From positions 4,500 through 68,499 of the forward strand of contig VZRS01002620.1 in assembly GCA_013398055.1 (NCBI GenBank): a stretch of 64,000 nt of DNA, written 5' to 3'. The position numbers were made by a program, and so were the translations under genes. Below are positions 25,701 to 59,786 of the stretch, piece after piece; the stretch's first letter is position 1, and each line of letters opens with the position of its first letter. The notes below the pieces were generated by a model, which saw only the letters and a program-made list of their open reading frames with translations, had not been told where the DNA came from and searched no databases. This stretch comes from Ifrita kowaldi. Taxonomy: Eukaryota; Chordata; Aves; Passeriformes; Cinclosomatidae.

Positions 25701-28700
25701 GATCTTCATGGTGATATCCAGCTCTCCTGTGGCTCTCTGCTGATAGAAGATAGCGCTGTTCAATGTGTATCTACTGTAAGTGGGTGAAATGGTTGCTAGG
25801 GTTGTATTTTTTCACCCAGCAGTTAACTCAGAATAGGCTTGCAAAGAATTTTTTATGTAATTTCTGCCCCATAGGAAAGCTTTTTATGACAGTCAGAAAT
25901 CTATGTGGAAACATTTAGCCCACTTTGGCCTTTGAGCAAAATTCAGTGTATGCATGAATCTTCAGAACACAAGGCCTTTTTTAATGAGTCTCTGACTGTC
26001 AGTGAGCAAGACATATATATCTCTTTAGCAAGTTTAGTGCCTGTTCAGTATAGCTTATATATATAGCTGTTTCTATATCATGGTATCATACTAATGATAT
26101 TAATTCCTAGTGTAACTTGGATTGATAAATATATAGACAAGAAATATGAAAAGAGGAAAAAAAATAAAGCATAAACTTTAAAAAATGAATACTGAATAGC
26201 AAAAGATAAATTAAAAAAGACTGGAATGCTTAGAATACTAGGGGCCTGCTTCGTGACTCCTAATTGCTACTTCAGTACAACTAATAGATAAGAATAATAA
26301 TTGGTTGTAATTGTCAGCAGTGTGCACTAAGAAACAAATATAATCCTGGTGAGAAATAATGGTTATCATAAAAGCATGTCAGTTAGATCATTCTTCAGAA
26401 AAGAGCAGGAGGAGACCTGTTAAATTTCTTTCTGCATCTCTGGTCTCCTTCTGCATGGCCAGACTAACCAGCCATTAAGACCTAAAATTTGTAGAGGATG
26501 TTGCTTCTTTTCTAGAAATAACATATATAAGCCTTCAGTTTTTTCATTTGCTTTCTTTCATTGTTTATTTTTATGGTCATATTTTGCTGAGAGAGCTTTC
26601 CAGCAGTAATCTCTGAACATTTGGTATCTGCTGATAATTCTGCCATTTTGAACAGGGCCAGGACATTCTAAATTTTTTCTCATTTATAACTATCACAGAA
26701 ATCATGTAGTAGGTTGTAGCTTTTAAATTTTATGTAGCTTATTCTGTCCAAGCTACTTGTTTGTATGCTATTTTATTTCCACCATTCTCATTGAAGGTGG
26801 AGAATATAGTGTGCAGGTTTATCTGCTTAACCCTAGGATCTTAAGCTGATTCAAAGCATAGTTTTTTTGTATGAAATATCTGATGTTCTCTACTGGTGAC
26901 AGGGGAGTAAAACTGGCGAAGAAACTCTTAATCCTGTGCATTATGTGTGGAGATGTTTTACTCTTCTCTGACAGTCATCTAATATACAATAAGCAATTTT
27001 ATCTTTAAAAGTAGGACAGACACTTGAAACAGTAGGGTATGTACCTGATATACTGACATATAAAAATAATCTCCAATGAGAACGTTGTTTTAGGACTTGT
27101 ATTTTGGCTTTTATCCTACCTATAATTCTCATCTTTCTGTTAATGGCTTAGACTTCTGCATCAGCAAGGACTGTATTTGCTCTGACCTTATCCTTTCTGT
27201 GTGTTGGCCAATCACATTTCAACTAATACTCCTAGTTCAGGCTAGGACAGCCTTGAAGAATCTGAAGTGAAAGATCAATTTGGTGCCTAAGAGATCAAAC
27301 TTCATACTAGAAGTGAAGAATTCGATTTTGTTATAAAGGGAGTTTACTTACATGATATATAACAAGTAAAAACTTGTTCGTATACTTCAGAAAGAGCTAG
27401 ACGAGGTCTCTGGTGGGGCAGCCTGGAGGAAAGAATCCCTTTCTAACCTGTGCCTGAGATCCTATAACCTGGTGCAGATGAACTAATAATACAGCTGGCT
27501 GTAAGTGAGCACTCCGGTTCAGTTCTTGTAATGACATTACTGCTGTTTTTGAAGTAAGGCCCAGTGGTATGTTGCACCACGATGGAGACAGGACTTGCAT
27601 ATTCTCTTCAGCTGATGTAACATGAACTGGGCATACTGGGCTCTGCCGGGATGCTGAAGTTTGTTATACAGTAATAAATATATGAACTTCTTTCATCGCA
27701 TTCTGGGTATATTAAGCAAAACTCATAAAGTTATTTAAAAAATTAAACTGCACAAGTACTAGTAGGTTTGGATCTCTTGTATCAATATAAATCATTTACC
27801 TTCTGTAAGTTCTAGAAATTCTGCTCAATAAACTTGATAAACTTCGAGATAAAGTACCAAATTCTCTTTGTAAAGCATTTATTATGAAACTGAATAGTCC
27901 GGGAGATGATGTAATGTTACTGATGTTTTTCACATCTTGAAAACACCTATGTGTACACCCTGATCCATCTGAACTGGGACTGGCTGACTAAATAATCATA
28001 GAAAGAACTAAAGAGCCCTAAGAACTTTCTATAATACTTGTGTGAGATGTCTGATAGATTTTTTAGGAAATACACAGGAGAGAAGCCCATTTCATTTGCT
28101 TTGTAGCAAGCATCTGTTGAAACAGAGGCTGTTTCTTGTGTTGTTTTGTAGGAGGACTCATCTTCAGTGCCTACCGAGTAATGTATCTCAAAGGATTAGC
28201 TAGGTGGTTTCAGAGCCAGAAATAAAACAAATGTTTTACATTGGTGAATTTGACTCCACAGGAGCTAGAAAATCCATGCAGGAAATTTACCTCTGTATGT
28301 TTTGACATCTGTCTTTGGAGTTTTGAGCCTTCATCACTGGGGCTCATGGGAAGGATTGACCTTCTTGACCAGGGCCTGTGACATTCCAGTGAAGGGGCTG
28401 GCTCAGTCTGTGGAGTTAGAGCTTTGGTTGTGAATATTGTCCTGTTAGCAGTGAAATACTCTCTTTGACGAATGCACCTTTTGATGTACCAGCCTTCAAG
28501 GGAGTACTCTTAACAGAATAATACAACTAAATTTCACACTTCCATAACATTCAGCTAAGGTCTCTGTAACTGTTTTTGGAAGCCAGGTACCTTTGTCTCT
28601 AGGAAGTAGCACATTTAGTTCTGTTGTTAAATGGCAGTTGCTGCCATTTATTACCAGGTTGAGAAAGTTCCTGTGAAATTTTTTGTTTTCATAGTATCTG

Positions 28701-31700
28701 CCATACCTGATCTTTTGCTTTGTCAGAATGAACACATATGGTTAGATGATAGATGCCAGCAGTAGTGAATCAGCAGGAGAAGGAACGGGAGACCAACAGG
28801 AGGACAGACCATGCCTTGTCCATCTTGCTCTGGTTTTTATTTACTGATCTCTACTTCATTAGAAGTACATAATGGCAAAAGAGAAACTGTGAGCCCTACT
28901 GGAACTGTTAGTGGCAAGAAATTATCTAAAATACTAGTAGCTGACCTCCTCAGTTCAGGGAATGGCTAACTCTTTTGTCCCTGTTCCTCACATTTGAGCA
29001 CTGCTCCTAGCATTCCTCCTGGCTGGCTGACTAGTCTGGTGTTCTTGGGACCTGTTGAGGCTTGGGTTGCATTTAGCTGGGTGACCATATTCTTAATTCT
29101 TGCTTAAGATCCTCAAAATGAGATCTTTATGTCCCATCTAAGGTCACTTCCAGTTTTGACTGTTACAGCAGATGGCATTTGTATTGAACAAGTTATGTAA
29201 TTTCTCCTGTATTCTTTCTTTCTCATCCAGTGCTCTTCCATCAGACCTGTTATTAACTGCCTTGATTGTTCTGGTGTAGCTCCTTCATAAATGTTTCTTG
29301 TGGTTCCCCATGGTTTGACCACTGCTGATACGCAAGTTACTTTTGCTAAATTACTTCAGACAAATGTTTAAAAGAAAAGAAAAAAACCAAACAACTCAGC
29401 AGCTAATAACTTTTCTCCTTGCTATGATTGGGTATTTGTGGATATAGCAAATAGAACCTCCCTTTCTGTTTCTTGGTGAATTGACTCCTGTTTCAGAACT
29501 TGCCTTTTTCCTGTTTTCCTAATAAAATAATTAATAATTAATGCTAATAAAATGTGGTCCAGCCTGGCTATTGGATAAAGCTTTTTTACCCAAAATAAGA
29601 TAGCAGAGAAGCCAAGACATCTAACTGTTGAGAAATACAATGAAATGTACAACTGGCAAATGAATTGGAGCTACAGTTGAGCTTTCATATACCATTATAT
29701 ACCCTTTGTAAGAAAAATACGTGGCAGAGAATTAGTACTGAATTCACTAAGCTATTAGAAGTAAAGTTTGCTTGTGTACTTCACCACAGGTTACTGAAAT
29801 AGCATGTGGACTGCATACCTCATTCTAAAATACTGAGTCATTGGTCCATGGAAAACAAGATGTTAATAATCTAGCTACTCATTTACTGTTTGCAAGTCTT
29901 CAAAATTAAGAAATGAAGGACATTTTGTCTTCTCTGTTGCTTAAGATATTGCAGTAGATTGTTTCCATGCAGTGTGTTAATCTTACTGTACTGAGTTTTA
30001 TAGTTCATGATGCAAATAATCCAAAGTGAATAATGCAATTATTAAGGTGCAGATCAGTGACCTTATGCATTAAACTCCAGTAGTCATCACACTGTTGACC
30101 TTGCTCAGTACTCCAGAAGTCAGTTTAGACCCATTTCTTTGGAACTTCTTGACTATTAATACAGGAGCTGATGTCTGTTGGTTTGAAAATACTGATACAA
30201 AGAATTCAGAAGATACTTCGTGTTGCCTTAAGGAGGAGGGAGGCAAATTTTAAAAGTTAAAATTTATCAGAAAAAAAGCATCTTTTATCTCTTTTTGTTC
30301 TACTAATGAGAAGCTGAAACATTTAAGAGCAAAATCCTTGCTTCCTGATGAAGCAGAGGGGTGGGCCATTGGGAAATGTAAGGCTCCCCGGGTCCAAGCA
30401 TGTTCTCTGAGGTTTGTTTTTAGCTTGCTCATTAGCTTTGCGCTGTGATTCAAATGAAACACCACCTGGGAGTCACTTAAGCACACAGCTATCATGAATA
30501 GGTGCTGCTGTATGAAGATCAGAATACTCTGTACACTGCAGGATGAAATCCTTGGTGGAATATGCTCTGGATTTCTTGTTTTTATTTTGTGCTGAGGTAC
30601 AGTGATAGAGAGACTGGCAATCTAAACATTGCTGTGTAGAAAAATCTCAGCTTGCCTGACATAGATGAGGGATTTTGCTTAAGAAACAGAAAACAAACAA
30701 AAAGACCAAACCCCAAACCCAGCAGGTTCAGGGTCACAAAGTGAGGGTATCTTGCAGTATGTAGGAGTTTGGTGCAGTCACAGGAAAAGTATTTTTTCCA
30801 CAGGCCCAGCAGATAAGAATACTTAATGAATATTTTAGCCAAGGCTTGAGTTAAAATATGAAGTTGTTTTTATCACTTCAGAAGTTGTGTTTTATAAATA
30901 AAAAGAAATATATAGAGATATACATACGACTTAAATTCTGCATACGATAACTGATCTATTAAGCAAAAGCTTTCAGACTCAGTTGGTCTTTCCCACCTGC
31001 GTGTAGAGAAAGCACAAGAGTTCTTTGTGCAGGCAAGAGTAGATTGGTTTAGCTGTCACATGAGAGGAAGATAGCTGCTTCTGCTTTTTAGAGAACAAGC
31101 AGAGATTGTGAAGCCTCTGCTGTTGTATTACATTGTTCATGAATTCAAGTCCAAGGGCCTCTAAAAGACTTTTTTTATATCAGTTGGGAAGTTAATCATG
31201 GTTATATGAACAAATGAAATACTGTGTCATTCTTTCACTGCTGGTGGGGTGTTTTCTGTCTAGTATATGAAGTATTCATGCAACTGAGCTGGTTCATGCC
31301 ATGAAATAACTAACATGAAAAATAGAGTAATGATATTTTAACTTGCATCTGTATTACTTTGGAGATGTGCTGTTCTTATCAAGTATTTTTTGTCTTTGAA
31401 CAGATTTTCTGATTGAGAAAAAATGTAAAGTTGACTCTTTTTACACAGTGGTTTCTTTCACATTTGAAACTTTCAGGCACGTTCTTCATTTGGGCTCTAC
31501 CTACTGTTATAGTATCTTTGTTTTTCATTAATTATCACTATTTTTGTCTCTGTTTCTAGAAGGCAATGCTATAGAATTCAGTGCTGGGACAAAAATTACT
31601 TTTATGTCACCTGCATTACTTTTAGAATTAAGCAAGCATTAATGCTTAACCTCTGAAAAAACGTTAATTCTTAGGTGGATTGTGTTCCTACTTAAAACAT

Positions 31701-32622
31701 TTTTAAGTCCTTAATCACTAGAATCACACAGTTCCGCATATCTAAAATCAGTTACTAACAGTAGGTTTAGAAGGTAGTTTGAAAGAAAATATATTTTGTT
31801 TACAGTGTCCATCTGCTTATTACGTTTCAGCACTGAACAGGAAGAATTATTTCCTGCCTCAGAATCCTTTGTTTCCTTTGTCTCTACAATGAGAGAAGAA
31901 AAAAAATAACTGTATTCTCCTTCTGACCTGCAAGAACTTTTCACTTTCTTTAAAGTACGGATTTGTGATAAATTACTTTAGTAATACAATGCTGCTGAAG
32001 ATAGGAACTGTAATTTTAACATCATTTTATTGCAATGAATATTGCAAGGAATATGTTTTTAGGTCATCATGCAGTATATAAATGCAGTTGTGACTGCATG
32101 GTTAAATGCTTTAAAAGCTGAGACTGCATGGAAAAAAGCAGTGGTTGTAGCTAAATTATTTTATAGTCTTCCTCTTTAAGATGTGATTTTATTTTTGGAA
32201 TAAAATCTCATTCTGACAGTTGGCTTAATCAAGCTTGCTTATTTCTAAAGAGCACTGACTTCAAGAAGATGGGTGGGGATCATGTGCTGCTGCTTAAGAA
32301 TGTGGTTTTCTTGGTAATTTAGCAGATAGCTCAACAGAGTCAGGAAATCTTCCAGACTGTTCATATTTGTTTTTCAGTGTCTGACAGTATTTTTTGCTTT
32401 TTTGTTGTTGCCAGCAATCACAAGGAACTACTTTGCTGTAGGTCAGAAAGTACAAGCCCAGATGGATTAAATTTTCATTTTACAGATACAAACTTGCTGT
32501 GAATTTTGCTCTTACTGTAGCTGACTTGAAGAGCTCTTGAGTCATTAATCACTTGGAAAGAACTCACAAGGCCACTAGCCTTAATTTCGTGACTTCTGTG
32601 TCTAGTTTAAATACACTTCAGG

Positions 32623-32733
32623 TCAGTTTGGATGGGGCAACCTAGTGTAGTGGGAGGTGTCCCTGCCCACAGCGGGACAGTTGGAACTAGATGATCTTTA
32701 AGGGCTCTTCCAACCCAGGCCATTTTATGATAC
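32623..32733 (+). mobile_element. CR1 LINE 3' end fragment
   Basis: The segment reads like the 3' end of an avian CR1 element: a gatgatctttaagg-type block, then CTCTTCCAACCCAGGCCATT, then a degenerate ATTTTATGATAC end. It is heavily 5'-truncated and diverged, and lies in intron 1 about 0.5 kb before exon 2. Confidence 0.8.
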
Positions 32734-33254
32734 TTACTGTGTATTAGTTTACAAGTTCTCTTTTTTTGAGCAGAGTTAATATATGAACAGGCACTAGGAA
32801 CACAGTTTCATTCTTATGCATTCTCTGATTATGGAAAATTTTCATCTTTATATTAATTTTGTAAGTTATTTTAAAATGGAGACTGTAGGCTTTGAATTGC
32901 CGAGGAATGCATGAACCATTGCAATGCTTGTGAAGGTGAATGGCATGACATAGAGGGTAGTTTTTGTACTGGTTTTATAGTTACCAAGATCTTTGTTTTT
33001 ACTGGTTGTTCAGTGCTACAAACAGTACACACATTTTAAAGAAATATCCCTCTAAACAGGTATTCTGCTTCGAATGGCAGAACAACAGATCAGTTGTAAC
33101 TCTTACAAGGCTTCTTGCACTCTGGTGGAAGTAGTGTTTTAGCAGCTGCATGGTAAGGAGAGGGAGAATAGGGTGGCACAAAGTTTAAGAATGCTGTGGC
33201 ATTATACTTTAACTGAAATTAATTGTGTTTATGACTTTTTTTTCTTTGCTGTAG

Positions 33255-54488
<21,234 letters not shown>

Positions 54489-56654
54489 CTACTTACGTGT
54501 AAGGCTGAAATACTGAAGAAAATGCTACTGAATATACAATAACTGTCTTGCAGTGCAGTTAAGCGCAGCAAATTATATTGTTCTGTTGGCCTTAATGGTA
54601 GATACATCAAGAGCGTAAGGCCAGTGGAGGACCCTACCTAAGTATGTGATTGACAAATCAAGATCTTTACCTAAGCTCAGTATGCAACATTTGACAATTC
54701 ATGCAGAGATTTGTAAACTGTGCCTTTTCAAACATCTGGCTCTATGTTAACACAAAAACATTTTCCTTAAATCTGCATGATTATTTAGCAGGTAAGTGAT
54801 TTTTATTTTATTTAGAGCACTTTTTCAGCAATATTAGAAGCTGAGAGGCTCAAGATCTATTTTAATATAGCAATCACTGTTCAATTTCACATGTAGATGC
54901 TCTGCAATTAGTAAGTTTTCAGTACTGGTTAAAAGGACATTCTGTATCTGTCCCTTTTAATTACATGATGTTCTCTGAGTAACAAATCCAAATATTGATG
55001 GAAACTTTAAAAAAAGCATTTTGCCTTCCTATGAAGTAAGAGCAGGCACTCATGGTTCACTGTGCATTTACTGCTGGCCATGTAATTTCTTTTGAAATCA
55101 AAGTTTGTTTTCTTTGTGTTTTTAACTTTCATGAAAAGGGGATATTTTAAAATAGTCTTTAGAAAAAAAAGATGCAAGCTGTGTCGTGGAATATTTTCCT
55201 GACACAAAAGTTTTAAAACCAGATTTTCTGGAAATCTGGGATAAAATGCCACCTTCAACAAGGGTATGTTGAAGGCTCTGATAGTATAGGTTATTTAATA
55301 AACAAGATTGTTCTGTATAAAGCAGCTTAGTCTGAATCATGCTAGAAGTTGTTGAGCCTTTTTTTTCATATAGCAGTTTCTTCTGGCAAATTGTGTAGAG
55401 AAGTTTCATGTCAAAGGCCCCACAAACAAAGCTCCCATTAAAGTTTTTATGGGAGACTTTGGCATGTACTTCAGTGTGAGCAGGTGCCAAATGAGCAAAT
55501 CTCATTCTTTGTGTAAAGAAACTGAGGTTACATTCTCTACTGATAACAAGTTTTACCTGCTGTTTTCCTTCTGCCGTACATCATCTATTTACTGTAGCCA
55601 TTAGTGATAATTTAATTTGAAAATTTTAAAAATATTACCGTAAGAAAGGTATTTATTTTAACAAGAAACAAACTTGGACTTGAAGATCAAGATAAAGTAA
55701 AATGTGAAGTAAAGCTTCACCTGTAGTGCAAAACTTGTCGGTTTTTAGGAGTTGTGGGGGTTTTTTTTAAACAAATTTTTAAAATTATTTTAAAGGCAGG
55801 TTTTTAGATTCTGATGCATGTAATTCTGAAGGAAAATGGCAGCTTTTTCTTTTGCTTTTTTAAAAATGGGGATCTTTTTTAATCTAATACTGATTGTGTT
55901 TAATCCATTTTGAAAAAAAATAGTGTTCATGTTATAACTCTTCAGAAGCCAGTTGGATTGTTGGACTCAAACAGAATTGGTTATTTTCAAAGACTCAGGA
56001 CAAACTAAATAAGCTATAGTACCTTAAAAGTGTATAATACAAATTGGAAGAAAGACATCTTAAAGATAAGTTTACATGAATGATAGTGCTCATACTAATA
56101 ATAAAAAAAAAACGAACCCGTGTCATTAGTTGTGAATGTGTTTCTTTTGGAAATATTACATTCCTTTGTTTTTGAAGATTGGCAGACTTTGAAGAGTTAA
56201 AAAGATAATACCGAAATGTGAAGTTTGGTAGCTCTGTTTTGTACTTGACTTTTTTTTTGACCACTTTAGAATTTCTTATTCTAATAAGATTGTTTCCAAG
56301 TCTATCCTATGTGCAAGCTTTAAAGGATGCACTCTTGCCAATTCATGTACTGGAAGATCAGTTGTCAGATTAATACTGTTTCTGGCAGAAATGTAAACTG
56401 TATAAACTGATGAACCTCAGCTAATCAGTATTACTATGTAGATCACCATGCCTACCACATTTCAAACTCAGACTGCCTCGTAGGTGTCCAAATGCATTTG
56501 TTTGAGTTTGCATTTCCCTCGGCTTGCTGGTAATTGTGGTGTTTTTAAAATGGAGATGTGATGTAATATTCTTATTTTCTTTGGATCAAAGCTGGACTGA
56601 AAATTGTATTGTGTAATTATTTTTTGTGTTCTTAATGTTATTTGGTACTTAAGT

Positions 56655-56662
56655 TGTAAATA
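56655..56662 (+). promoter_or_regulatory. Pumilio-type element in 3' UTR
   Basis: TGTAAATA is an exact match to the Pumilio recognition element UGUANAUA. It sits 30 bases before a let-7 seed site and about 320 bases before the poly(A) signal. It is only a short motif match. Confidence 0.35.
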
Positions 56663-56691
56663 ACGTCTACTGCTGTTTATTCCAGTTTCTA

Positions 56692-56699
56692 CTACCTCA
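56692..56699 (+). promoter_or_regulatory. let-7 8-mer seed site in 3' UTR
   Basis: CTACCTCA is the complete 8-mer target of the let-7/miR-98 family. A single seed match has a substantial chance-occurrence rate. Confidence 0.4.
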
Positions 56700-56982
56700 G
56701 GTGTCCTATAGAGTTTCTTCTACCAAAGTTCACTTTCACAATGAAATTATATTTGCTATGTGACTGATTCCTAAGACTTCCAGGGCTTAAGGGCTAACTT
56801 CTATTAGCACCTTACTGTGCAAGCAAATTTTACAGAAATCTCTGGGTTAAGAAATTTGGCTTCATTGTATCCTTTGTTATTTTAAATATATCAAGATATT
56901 TTAATTAAAAGTTTTTACCCCATTGAACCAATTTTATATAGTATAATTTGTACGTATTTTGGTGTTTTTTGTCTTTATAGTA

Positions 56983-56988
56983 AATAAA
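56983..56988 (+). terminator. MAP3K1: MAP3K1 poly(A) signal
   Basis: A canonical AATAAA followed by T-rich and GT-containing sequence (TTTTTG, CTTTGTCC). It lies about 2.5 kb past the stop, at the expected 3' UTR length. Further AATAAA hexamers at 57052-57057 and 57213-57218 could serve as downstream alternatives. Confidence 0.8.
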
Positions 56989-57164
56989 AGTTTTTGAACA
57001 AACTTTGTCCTTTGCTTACTGTAAGATAAACACATTCGTTTTACTGATGGGAATAAAACATTTCTGGTACACTGCACTGTTTATACATGATTTCGTACAT
57101 CACACTTGATATATCAAGACTTAGTTTCTAATATTAAATGACACAAGTGAATGAGTACTGGCCT

Positions 57165-57200
57165 ACATATATATATGTGTGTATATATATATATGTATAT
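57165..57200. repeat. (AT/GT)n microsatellite
   Basis: An alternating purine-pyrimidine tract (TATATATGTGTGTATATATA type) of about 36 bases just past the MAP3K1 3' end. It is likely to be length-variable. Confidence 0.8.
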
Positions 57201-57977
57201 CTTGGGTGAATTAATAAAGAATGCTTAGATAAAGGGCAGCAACAAAGACTGATTTTTTAATTAACGATAAAGATAGGAACTTCTTCTATGACAGCACTGT
57301 TATCAATGAACCTCCCTTGATTGTACCTTTAGGCCAAGAATTAAATGTCAAAATTTTGCATTACTGCAAATGTAACAATTACCTATTCAGGTGAGCTGAT
57401 TTGGTTAGGTCAGTTCTGGAGCAATTGAAGTATATGTTGGAAATTAATCTGCTGTTTTATGTTTTTGGTGAAATGATTCTGTTGCTTGAGATTTTAATAG
57501 CAAACATAAGCCTTTCCTTATTCAGGCAATCCATGTATTGCAAAGCTAGGGCTTGTCTTTCTCCAGATATTTTTGAAATTTTAAAAATTAATCTGTTTCT
57601 TTGTGGAAACAGATTTCAACTATATACTGTTTTGTGACTATAGATTCAGTATTTTGAAGGATTGCACTTTTTTATTATTTCCATTAGTTGTGTGACTTTC
57701 TGCAGATAGATACAAATACATCAATTCACCAGAAGAAAACTGACAGCAGAAATCTTCGGATAAACTCTATTATCTGATTTCTAAAATCAGAAAAATGTAC
57801 TACCTGAAATGTCAGAAAGGAAAACACATGGCAAGGATTAAGCGGGAGATAAAGTGATTATAATGTATCTTCCTTTATCTGATCTACTGTAGAAGTTCTT
57901 CAATCCTGCCGTAGTATGTGGTACTTGGCGGCGTTGCAGCCCCCTTTTTAGGAGCGAGGGGTGGCAGAGATCGCGGG

Positions 57978-57995
57978 TGCCCGGCAGATGGCAGT
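57978..57995 (+). promoter_or_regulatory. CTCF-like motif 1
   Basis: TGCCCGGCAGATGGCAGT fits the common CTCF core (YGRCCASYAGRKGGCRSY) at all but two positions by my alignment. It is a motif match only. Confidence 0.4.
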
Positions 57996-58511
57996 AAATT
58001 TCAAATACACCTACTCAGGGAACCAAGTGTCTTCACGTGCACAGGGCACGTTCGGTTCTTCCACAGGCAAATGGTAAGCTCTATGCCTGTTGTGACTTCT
58101 CCGGTGGGAAAAACATCTCATTCCTGCCTGAGGGTCATAGGTTGAAGTCTGGTGGTGTTTCATCTTCGCAAGTTCTCACTCAAGGATACGGACTGGCTCC
58201 AGAACATGTTGGAGTGTCACAAGGGTCACGTATGTCCTTTCATCACATGAAAGCGGGCAACTTGTTTGCATGGCAGTTGAGACCTGACAGCCCACCTCCC
58301 AAAGCACTCTATTTCCCTTACTAACTTTCCGGTCATTGCTTAGTCTTCCTTAATGACCTGAGTCACGCTGTGACTGTCTTGCTTTTAAGAGTCACAATAT
58401 GCCTGTGTTGTGGTGAATATGTGTGTTGTTTTCTGGTTATGGCACACAGCTGCTGAAACCCAGAGTTTTAAGTATTGATATGAGACCTTTCTTCTGTGTA
58501 ATTACCGAGGA

Positions 58512-58529
58512 AGGCCGGGAGATGGCAGG
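58512..58529 (+). promoter_or_regulatory. CTCF-like motif 2
   Basis: AGGCCGGGAGATGGCAGG shares the AGATGGCAG core with motif 1 and lies about 530 bases downstream in the same orientation. It has about four mismatches to the consensus. Confidence 0.35.
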
Positions 58530-59424
58530 GAAGCGCTTTGCGGCAGCCACTGTGCCTTTTCCTGCATTTTCCCTCAATTACTTCAGTTTGCAATAGCCCA
58601 TTGCTCAGCTCCTGATCTTGGAAGAGGTGTGGCAGGCCAACAGTAGAATTGATTATGGAATAAATAAAGGCACAAATTTAAATATTTGTAAAGTTCTGAG
58701 ATGGGAAGTTAATTCTGATAGTTATATTGCTTTGGTGGGCCTGTCCCAAATTCCCAAACTCTTGTCAAAATTTCAGGTCCAGAGGAAGGAGTGTAACCCC
58801 TGAGAGTGTTTTGAGGCTTGATTTCTCTGTTTACCCCAAAACCAGTTCTGAAACACTTGCTTAATATTTTTAACTGCTTTCTGAATAAAGTAAAATGCAT
58901 GTATACGTGTGTTTATTTTTCCAATTTATTTGCAGACTTAAAGTAAGACTGCAGCTAAGAAGCAGAATCCAGAGATAAAAGTTTTATGAAACTAGGTACC
59001 CAAGCAGCCAAGGGACAACAGTGGCCAAAGATGATAACAGTACCCTTATCTTTACACTTCAAGTGGTTTGTACAGAATGATTTGGGGGCCATTGCTAATT
59101 TTTGAAGATCAGTTGCTGAATGATTGTTTTTCTTACAAGATTTTTTTAAAAAATTACATTAGATATAAGTGATGGTAGAATGTAGCACCAAAAGGGCTTG
59201 TGCCCGTGTTTGTAAATGCTTATGGTTTGTAGTATGTTCCTTCAACCTGTCTACTTAGGTGCTGCTGCTTGCTGTGCATCAGTCAGCAGGATGCACCTTT
59301 CAATCTACAGTAGCTTATGATGCTACAAATTACAGCTCATGTCTCCTTGTTGTCACGGCCACAAGCCTAAAGTGTGGACAGAAGTGCGACAGGTCTCAGG
59401 TGTGAAACTGAGCCACTCTTTATG

Positions 59425-59786
59425 GCATGGATCACAAGTCTTACGAGGAGCAGCTGAGGGAGTTGGGCGGGGGGCAGTGCTCAGCCTGGAGAAGAAGAAG
59501 TTCAGCTGTGACCTGCCTGGAAGGAGGCTGGAGCCAGCTGGGGGTCAGCCTCTCTTCTCCCATGCAACAGGATGCGAGGACGTGGCCTGAAGCTGCTGCA
59601 CAGGAGGCTCAGGATGGACGTTAGGAGGAATTTCTTCACAGGAAGGGTGGTTAAACGTTGGAATGGGCTGCCCAGGGAGGTGGTGCCTGAGGTGTTTAAG
59701 GGAGGATTGGATATGATGGCACCGTGCCACGGTGGTGTTTGGTCTGATGATCTGAGAGGTCTTTTCCAATCTAATTGACTCTGTGA
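59425..59786 (+). mobile_element. CR1 LINE 3' end fragment
   Basis: It contains the hallmark blocks of the avian CR1 3' region: ACGAGGAGCAGCTGAGGGAG, AGCCTGGAGAAGAAG, AGGAATTTCTTCACAG, TGGAATGGGCTGCCCAGGGA and TCTTTTCCAATCTAATTGAC. The small open frames here are remnants of the reverse-transcriptase tail. It ends about 500 bases before the SETD9 start codon and about 250 bases before the CpG island. Confidence 0.93.

Larger units (their letters stand above)
1..33254 (+). other. MAP3K1: MAP3K1 intron 1 (3' part)
   Basis: No exon, CpG island or RNA gene could be recognised here. The stretch ends at a pyrimidine-rich tract and TAG acceptor (33252-33254) directly before exon 2. In mammals MAP3K1 exon 1 is very GC-rich and encodes about 160 residues, followed by an intron of tens of kilobases. 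Nothing like that exon is present, so I infer that the whole stretch is intron 1 and that exon 1 lies further left. The open frames inside, the longest 195 codons on the minus strand near 6915-7502, resemble no known family and look like chance. Content seen: AT-rich unique sequence, T-tracts, small tandem duplications near 18.3, 19.8 and 20.4 kb, one strong inverted repeat near 22.7 kb and a CR1 fragment near 32.6 kb. Upstream intergenic DNA at the far left cannot be excluded. Confidence 0.7.
54489..57005 (+). other. MAP3K1: MAP3K1 3' UTR
   Basis: About 2.5 kb from the stop codon to just past the AATAAA at 56983-56988, close to the length of the mammalian 3' UTR. It is AU-rich, with several ATTTA pentamers (for example near 55650). 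It also has possible proximal poly(A) signals at 55297-55302 and 56100-56105, and seed-type sites for let-7 (56692-56699), miR-203 (56458-56465) and miR-200b/c/429 (56426-56433). The open frames in it, the longest 127 codons on the minus strand, show no protein similarity I recognise. Confidence 0.85.
57201..59424. other. MAP3K1-SETD9 intergenic spacer
   Basis: No gene is recognised. Several open frames of 60-95 codons show no family similarity. The part from about 57930 to 58330 is more GC- and CpG-containing than its surroundings and may be a regulatory element; it holds a CTCF-like motif, and a second lies near 58512. Confidence 0.6.

Noticed and set aside
55122..55505. 127-codon minus-strand open frame within the MAP3K1 3' UTR
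   Set aside because: It overlaps the 3' UTR in antisense, has no recognisable domain, and no transcript signals flank it.
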